Shown here piece by piece: positions 6,314-10,552 of a DNA stretch of 10,552 nt; position 1 is the stretch's first letter; each line of letters opens with the position of its first letter. The notes under the pieces are model-generated. The model was not told the origin of the DNA. It worked only from the letters and a program-made list of their open reading frames with translations, and ran no database searches. The translations under genes and the position numbers were made by a program. Origin of the DNA: an uncultured Peptococcaceae bacterium (lineage in GTDB: Bacteria > Bacillota > Peptococcia > Peptococcales > Peptococcaceae); assembly GCA_937922955.1 (NCBI GenBank), contig CALAKO010000114.1:1-10552 (forward strand), read 5' to 3'.

Positions 6314-7768
6314 ATGGGAGAGGCAAAAAAGTTTAGTCTATATCCACTCCATTGTGTCATTGTATTGTTATTGTTGTTTGAATTTCAGCGTATTCCAGCC
6401 CCAGCACCGCTGACAAGCGAAGGTATGGCGGTTTTGGGCATTTTAGCGGGCTTAATTTATGGTTGGATGTTTTGTGGTCTAATTTGGCCGAGCATATTTG
6501 GTATTGTCGCGTTTGCGGCCAATGGGTTGATGACCACAAAGGAAACACTGGCAGCATCGTTGGGAAATGACACGGTATGGTTGATTGCGTTTCTTTTGAT
6601 TGTATCGGCGATGATTGATGAAGCCAAATTGACCAAGGTTGCAGCTATGTGGATATTAACGAAGAAAGCGTTTTATGGAAAACCATGGCTGTTTAGTTTT
6701 ATGTTCTTGATTGCAACATTTTTATTGTCTGCAACCACGCAGGTTATTGCTGCGATTGTTATTTGCTGGGGGATTTTATATCAGATTTGCGGAAAATTAG
6801 GGTATGTGAAAAAGGAAGCTTATCCTGCCTATATGGTGTTGGGAATTGTCATTGCTGGTATTTTAGGGACGGCGTTGCTGCCATTTAAACCGCTGCCATA
6901 TTCTATTATGGCAGTGTATTCACAAAGTTCTGGTACAACGATTGGTTTCGGTCCATACCTAGCGTTTTCTTCTGTAGTGTGTCTACTGACTCTTGTCATT
7001 TTCTGTTTGGTCGGGAAATATGTGCTGCGCGTTGATGCTGCAAAGTTGAAGGCTCTCAATGCAGATGTATTTGAACCAGAGGACTTCGATTTTCATTTGA
7101 CGACTTATCAAAAAGTGTCAGCAGTTACATTAATTATTATGTTTTTCTTGTTGTTCTTCCCAAGTATTTTGCCGGCTAGTATTCCGATATTAGGATTTTT
7201 TAAAGAAATTGGGTTAGCTGGAACGATGATGTTTATCACAGCTGTTTTGGTGATGATTCGTGTCGATGGTAAACCATTGCTGCCGTTTGTGCCAATGGCA
7301 AACAAAGGATTGCAATGGGGTGTGTTGTTGCTGGTAGCGTCGTTAATGCCAATGAGCGTATTGATTCCTATGGAATCCACGGGTATTCAACCATGGTTGA
7401 TTGGAATCATGATGCCAATTTTTGATGGCCGCTCTACGGTGCTGTATTTAATTTTAATGGTTGTTTTGTGTATTGTTTTAACCAATTTTATTAATAATGG
7501 TGTTGTTGGTGGGCTGTTTGTTTTGATTACAACGCCGATTACAACTGGTATGGGATTGAATGCTAGTGTCATGGCGGTGATCATTGCATTTACGGTTCAT
7601 TTGGCTCTGATTTCTCCTGCTGGGGCTATTTGGAGTGCCATCTTATTTGACAATAAAGAGTGGATTACAACAAAGCAGATTTATAAATATGCAATCCCGA
7701 ATTTAATTGTCATTACATTATTGATTATATGTGTTGGGTATCCATTAGCGTCTATCTTTTTGGGCTAA
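6314..7768 (+). CDS. SLC13/DASS-like anion permease
   Basis: This is a 484-residue, very hydrophobic protein with about 11-12 membrane segments. It resembles SLC13 / divalent anion:Na+ symporters of the ion transporter superfamily, which import dicarboxylates, tricarboxylates, sulfate or related anions. Two pseudo-symmetric motifs stand where DASS proteins have their SNT-type hairpin tips: S139-A-T-T-Q-V and T390-N-F-I-N-N-G. A central polar loop (near KALNADVFEPEDFDF) separates the halves. AAGGGAG (6299-6305) precedes ATG 6314 correctly. The substrate cannot be read from sequence. The candidate shared operator and nearby hydrolase suggest that it brings in the hydrolase's substrate or a related anion. 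Base composition is more AT-rich than malY/ilvE upstream. Confidence 0.82.
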   Translation: MGEAKKFSLYPLHCVIVLLLLFEFQRIPAPAPLTSEGMAVLGILAGLIYGWMFCGLIWPSIFGIVAFAANGLMTTKETLAASLGNDTVWLIAFLLIVSAMIDEAKLTKVAAMWILTKKAFYGKPWLFSFMFLIATFLLSATTQVIAAIVICWGILYQICGKLGYVKKEAYPAYMVLGIVIAGILGTALLPFKPLPYSIMAVYSQSSGTTIGFGPYLAFSSVVCLLTLVIFCLVGKYVLRVDAAKLKALNADVFEPEDFDFHLTTYQKVSAVTLIIMFFLLFFPSILPASIPILGFFKEIGLAGTMMFITAVLVMIRVDGKPLLPFVPMANKGLQWGVLLLVASLMPMSVLIPMESTGIQPWLIGIMMPIFDGRSTVLYLILMVVLCIVLTNFINNGVVGGLFVLITTPITTGMGLNASVMAVIIAFTVHLALISPAGAIWSAILFDNKEWITTKQIYKYAIPNLIVITLLIICVGYPLASIFLG

Positions 7769-7789
7769 AATCATTTCAAGGGTAGGTAT

Positions 7790-7821
7790 AAAAGGGCAAG
7801 CTGAATTTAGTTTGCCCTTTT
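7790..7821 (+). terminator. Intrinsic terminator after the permease gene
   Basis: AAAAGGGCAAGCT (7790-7802) pairs with AGTTTGCCCTTTT (7809-7821) with one G-U pair and a six-base loop, and ends in TTTT. It separates the permease transcript from the regulator's own promoter. Confidence 0.9.
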
Positions 7822-7827
7822 CGTATT

Positions 7828-7856
7828 TTGTACTTTGGAAACTCTCGTGTTATACT
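7828..7856 (+). promoter_or_regulatory. Promoter of the LysR-type regulator
   Basis: TTGTAC (7828-7833), a 17-base spacer and TATACT (7851-7856) are seen, with an extended -10 TG at 7848-7849. Transcription would start near 7863, almost at the ribosome binding site, so the leader is very short (about 18 bases). No copy of the shared operator element is seen here. Confidence 0.55.
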
Positions 7857-7880
7857 TGTATCCAGGAAGGTGAACAAGCT

Positions 7881-8843
7881 ATGCGCATAGAACAGTTAGA
7901 GTATTTTGTGGATGTAGCGAAGACGCATTCATTGAATATTTCAGCAGAACGACTTTTTGTGACACAGCCAACAATTAGTGAAGCCATTCATAAATTAGAA
8001 GAAGAGTTAGGATCGGATTTGTTGCTTCGATCAAAAAAAGGTGTTGCATTGACAGAATCTGGTGATGTGGTTCTACAATGGGCACAGAAGATTCTGGATG
8101 ATGTGGCAGAGATGCGAGAAGCTATTTTAGAATTGGAAAATCATTCTAATGCAGAATTGAATGGGGACATCTGTATTGGTGCCACTAATTTGGTCAGTTC
8201 ACTTATTTTACCAGACATCATTGAAGGATTTGGAAAACGATATCCGAATGTATGCGTTACGAATTTCTGTATTCGTCATTACGAAATAACAGAGTTTCTG
8301 GAAAAAAATACGATTGATCTTGCGCTATTTAACTTATTTAAGATCCCTGATTTTGTACAGGAGAATAGTGGAGCATTAAAAAATAATCTTTTACAAAAGT
8401 ATTGTTGTGAAAATATTTATGAAGAGCCTATTTTTGTGATTGCAGGGAAAAATATGGCTATTAGCAAGAAGAAACAGGTAAATTTGAAGGAAGTGTTGCA
8501 GTATCCTTTGATCATGATGCAAAGTCATTTGCATGAACAAAATGATGTAGTTAGATTGCTACAAAAAATTGCAGAGCCGAATATTGTGTTAAAAACAGAT
8601 AATGCTAAAATGATTCGACAGGCAATTTTGAGTGGGAGAGGAATAGGACTGGTAACGAAATCTTCTTGTGGACGTGCTTTTTTCAATGAAGTTCAGGATA
8701 GCGATCTTGTACGAATAGTAAAGCTAGAAGAGGATATTCTTTTGCAATATTTTGTAGGGATTAAGCCGGATAAGCATCTGTCCATGGTAGAAAAGGCATT
8801 TATTGACTATGTCAAAGAGATTATTGTTAAAGAAAAGCGTTGA
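7881..8843 (+). CDS. LysR-type transcriptional regulator
   Basis: The 320-residue protein has the standard LysR layout. An N-terminal winged helix-turn-helix covers residues 1-60 (MRIEQLEYFVDVAKTHSLN..., recognition region FVTQPTISEAIHKLEEELG), then a linker helix to about 90, then a two-lobed periplasmic-binding-protein-like effector domain beginning GDICIGATNLVSSLILPDII. AGGAAGG (7864-7870) supports ATG 7881, and earlier in-frame starts lack a site. It has its own promoter and lies between the permease and the hydrolase, all in the same direction, rather than divergent from its target as is common. I infer that it controls both neighbours through the repeated element at 6123 and 8933. The effector is unknown. 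Its 3' end forms one arm of a large hairpin. Confidence 0.92.
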   Translation: MRIEQLEYFVDVAKTHSLNISAERLFVTQPTISEAIHKLEEELGSDLLLRSKKGVALTESGDVVLQWAQKILDDVAEMREAILELENHSNAELNGDICIGATNLVSSLILPDIIEGFGKRYPNVCVTNFCIRHYEITEFLEKNTIDLALFNLFKIPDFVQENSGALKNNLLQKYCCENIYEEPIFVIAGKNMAISKKKQVNLKEVLQYPLIMMQSHLHEQNDVVRLLQKIAEPNIVLKTDNAKMIRQAILSGRGIGLVTKSSCGRAFFNEVQDSDLVRIVKLEEDILLQYFVGIKPDKHLSMVEKAFIDYVKEIIVKEKR

Positions 8844-8917
8844 ATGAAGGTTTGCGATATGCCCTCTTTATGGAATCAACTAGTAAAGAGGGTATGCTGC
8901 ATTTCATTCAACGCTTT
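8834..8917 (+). terminator. Large imperfect hairpin at the regulator's 3' end
   Basis: A perfect 15-bp outer stem pairs AAAGCGTTGAATGAA (8834-8848) with TTCATTCAACGCTTT (8903-8917). After a bulged middle, a second perfect 9-bp stem pairs CCCTCTTTA (8862-8870) with TAAAGAGGG (8884-8892). Partial pairing (GCGATAT with TATGCTGC) joins them. The 5' arm includes the end of the regulator gene and its TGA stop. Only ATTTAT follows, so the U tract is poor. Termination is the likeliest role; mRNA 3'-end protection is another. Confidence 0.55.
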
Positions 8918-8932
8918 ATTTATAAGGCTAAT

Positions 8933-8952
8933 AGGGCACGCCAATTATACAA
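8933..8952 (+). promoter_or_regulatory. Candidate regulator-binding element, copy 2 (hydrolase promoter)
   Basis: AGGG-N3-GCCAATTATACAA matches the copy at 6123-6142 at 17 of 20 positions. It sits at nearly the same distance from the -10 box: 29 bases from the GCC here, 30 there. The left half of the ATTG/CAAT dyad is degraded to CACG in this copy, so the site is less symmetric. Confidence 0.5.
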
Positions 8953-8974
8953 AAATACTCCTTATAGGTAGAAT
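8946..8974 (+). promoter_or_regulatory. Candidate promoter of the hydrolase gene
   Basis: TATACA (8946-8951, 4 of 6), a 17-base spacer and TAGAAT (8969-8974, 5 of 6) give a promoter whose -35 lies inside the shared element, just as at the permease. The leader would be about 50 bases. Confidence 0.45.
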
Positions 8975-9033
8975 AAAACATGTAAGAAACAGGTGTATTG
9001 AACCGATATCTACTGGACGAAGGAGTGTACATC

Positions 9034-10518
9034 ATGCAAAGAAAACCGATGACGGATAAAATGATTGTTGTAGGGATTGATGGTTTTGATCCAATGCATG
9101 TGAAATACATGCTGGATCAAGGTAGAATGCCAAATTTGGCAAAATTGCTTGAGAAAGGTTCTGCTCGTGAAGACCTCGTTCTTTTAGGGAGCATGCCAAC
9201 GGTTACCCCTCCAATGTGGACCACGCTTGCTACCGGTGCAACAGCACGTGTGCATGGGATCACGGGTTTCTTCAATCAGCATCCTGAAAAATTGGATACT
9301 GTTATTTACGCATTGGATTCCAGAATGTGCAAAGCAGAGCAGTTGTGGAATGTTTTTGCCGAAGCGGGCAAGAAAACTTTGGTATGGCACTGGCCAGGAT
9401 CCAGCTGGCCGCCAACCAGCGGCAGTCCAAATTTGGCCGTCGTCGATGGGACCCAGCCAAGCAATTTGGGATCGGGTACGGCACAGGTTGACTGGGAAAA
9501 GATTTGCTTGGCTTCCGAAGACATTAAGGACATTCGTTTTGCTGCCCATGATGCCAGCGATAAAGGTGTGGCTGGCTGCGTCATTACCGATTTGGATGAG
9601 ACTGTTGATGATGATCAAATGACCGGTAGTAAAGCCAGAGGCTTTGTAACTGGAAAAAGCAAAGAAATTAGTTTCTTTGCGATGAATGAAGAAGAAACTG
9701 AAGTGAATATGTTGGCAGGCAGCAATGTGGATACTGTCAATTCGCCAATTAAACCAGCAACTGGTTGGGCAGCTGCGCCAGAGGACGCGAAAGAATTTAT
9801 CCTTTTGACCAGCGGCGGTTTTGTTCGCCGTCCATGCTTGATTCTTAAGAATGAAAACGGTGAATACGATACCGTTGCCATCTATAAAAATAAAAAAGCA
9901 ACCGAACCTATTTTTGTTGTGAAAAATGACGAATTCACTATGGGTTATCAGGATGAAGTCGTGGATAAACATGGTGAAACGAAAACAGCATCCAGAAGTG
10001 TTCGTATTTTAGAAATGGCAAAAGATGGTTCTCGTATTAAATTGTGGCTGAGCAATGCTATTGATGTTGACAATGATATTGTCTGGCATCCAAAGGCGCT
10101 TTTGCAGGAAATTAATGCGAATGTTGGGGTTGCACCATTGGCTTGTCAGATGAATGCGAGGGAACATGACAACGTCACAAAGCTGTTAATCCCAAGTTGG
10201 GAATATTATGTTCAGTGGCAAGCGGACTGCTTGACGTATCTCATGGACAACAATCGCTACGACATCATCTTCTCTCATGTTCACAACGTCGATGGCTTGG
10301 GGCATAAATTCTGGCATTTTGCAAAATATCGTGAAGAATGGCAGAACGATGAAAAATTCTATCAGGAAGCGATGGACAAAGTGTATGAACAGACCGACCG
10401 TTACATTGGCCGCTTCCTGCCATACATTGATCAAGGCTGGACCGTTATCGTTACGTCCGACCACGGTTTGATCACCGAAGAAAACCACCCACCAGTATTG
10501 TGTACTGCCCCAGATTAA
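9034..10518 (+). CDS. Alkaline-phosphatase-superfamily hydrolase (type I phosphodiesterase/nucleotide pyrophosphatase-like), 3' end replaced by an IS
   Basis: This 494-codon frame encodes a metal-dependent hydrolase of the alkaline phosphatase superfamily. Members split phosphate or sulfate esters, pyrophosphates or C-P bonds. Visible catalytic residues are D16 in GIDGFD, the nucleophile T58 in PTVTPPMWTTLATG followed by VHGI (73-76), D420 and H424 in NVDGLGH, and D476-H477 in SDHG. The seventh ligand, a histidine about 100 residues after the DH pair in NPP and phosphonoacetate hydrolase, is absent because the frame stops 17 residues later. Codon 489 is the last native one: codons 490-494 and the stop lie inside an IS-like end starting at 10501. 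The product is therefore probably truncated and inactive. AAGGAG (9020-9025) sets ATG 9034; the in-frame TTG at 8998 lacks a site. No signal peptide is seen. The substrate is unknown. Confidence 0.82.
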   Translation: MQRKPMTDKMIVVGIDGFDPMHVKYMLDQGRMPNLAKLLEKGSAREDLVLLGSMPTVTPPMWTTLATGATARVHGITGFFNQHPEKLDTVIYALDSRMCKAEQLWNVFAEAGKKTLVWHWPGSSWPPTSGSPNLAVVDGTQPSNLGSGTAQVDWEKICLASEDIKDIRFAAHDASDKGVAGCVITDLDETVDDDQMTGSKARGFVTGKSKEISFFAMNEEETEVNMLAGSNVDTVNSPIKPATGWAAAPEDAKEFILLTSGGFVRRPCLILKNENGEYDTVAIYKNKKATEPIFVVKNDEFTMGYQDEVVDKHGETKTASRSVRILEMAKDGSRIKLWLSNAIDVDNDIVWHPKALLQEINANVGVAPLACQMNAREHDNVTKLLIPSWEYYVQWQADCLTYLMDNNRYDIIFSHVHNVDGLGHKFWHFAKYREEWQNDEKFYQEAMDKVYEQTDRYIGRFLPYIDQGWTVIVTSDHGLITEENHPPVLCTAPD

Positions 10519-10552
10519 ACGGACAGTACAAAAGAACCCCTGGTAGGAAAAT
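10501..10552 (+). mobile_element. Left end of an IS3-family (IS150-type) insertion sequence, partial
   Basis: From 10501 the sequence begins TGTACTGCCCCAGATT and continues to GGACAGTAC (10521-10529). I recognise the TGTACTG-CCC...GGACA layout as that of IS3-family, IS150-subgroup terminal inverted repeats. It falls in the middle of the hydrolase coding sequence, exactly where that protein stops resembling its family. TAGGAAAA near 10544-10551 could be the ribosome binding site of the first transposase frame, which would make this the left end with transposase on the plus strand. The transposase and the other end lie outside the window. The preceding 3-4 bases (ATTG) are the expected target duplication. 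Confidence 0.6.

Noticed and set aside
6228..6413. 61-codon TTG-started frame overlapping the permease start
   Set aside because: It has no proper ribosome binding site, uses a weak start codon, and its second half is the permease coding region in another frame.
8834..8917. MITE-like transposon with 15-bp terminal inverted repeats
   Set aside because: No flanking target duplication is visible and only one copy is in the window. An RNA hairpin explains the nested symmetry more simply, though a genome search could revive the idea.
8844..9059. 71-codon plus-strand frame after the regulator
   Set aside because: It is read through the large hairpin and the hydrolase promoter, lacks a ribosome binding site, and overlaps the real start at 9034.
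10502..10529. GTACTG...CAGTAC as an intrinsic terminator for the hydrolase gene
   Set aside because: The stem has a mismatch and no T-run follows (AAAAGAACCCC instead). The form TGTACTGCCCC...GGACAGTAC fits an IS3-family terminus better.
1..10552. CRISPR arrays, tRNA or rRNA genes, phage genes
   Set aside because: I saw no regularly spaced repeats, cloverleaf-forming sequences, rRNA-like conserved blocks or phage structural genes.

Overview
The window looks like the chromosome of a low-to-moderate GC Gram-positive-lineage bacterium (Bacillota). The evidence is strong AGGAG-type ribosome binding sites, sigma-A-like promoters, intrinsic terminators after most genes, and a PatB/MalY lyase, DegV protein, type-II branched-chain aminotransferase and LysR regulator of Bacillota style. 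An anaerobic Negativicutes-like host is my guess, at low confidence; no rRNA or tRNA is present to test it.

Layout. Positions 1-42 hold the first 14 codons of a leftward gene. It is divergent from a rightward multi-pass glucosyltransferase of the GtrII type (321-1943). Next come a PLP-dependent C-S lyase/aminotransferase (2067-3275), a likely two-gene operon of a small two-helix membrane protein and a DegV-family lipid-binding protein (3444-3932, 3959-4852), and ilvE (5011-6033). Hairpin terminators separate these units, so this half is a row of short, mostly independent housekeeping transcripts.

The right half (6090-10552) is more AT-rich and looks like one functional module: an SLC13/DASS-like anion permease (6314-7768), a LysR-type regulator (7881-8843) and an alkaline-phosphatase-superfamily hydrolase (9034-10518). 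A 20-bp element identical at 17 positions lies over the -35 region of both the permease and hydrolase promoters. I infer that the regulator between them controls both, and that the module imports and hydrolyses an unknown anionic phospho- or sulfo-compound.

The hydrolase is broken. At 10501 its reading frame runs into TGTACTGCCCC..., which has the form of an IS3-family (IS150-type) terminal inverted repeat. Only five element-encoded codons follow before a stop. The family's last metal-binding histidine normally lies about 100 residues beyond this point and is missing. The insertion sequence continues out of the window to the right. This disruption and the shared promoter element are the main results.
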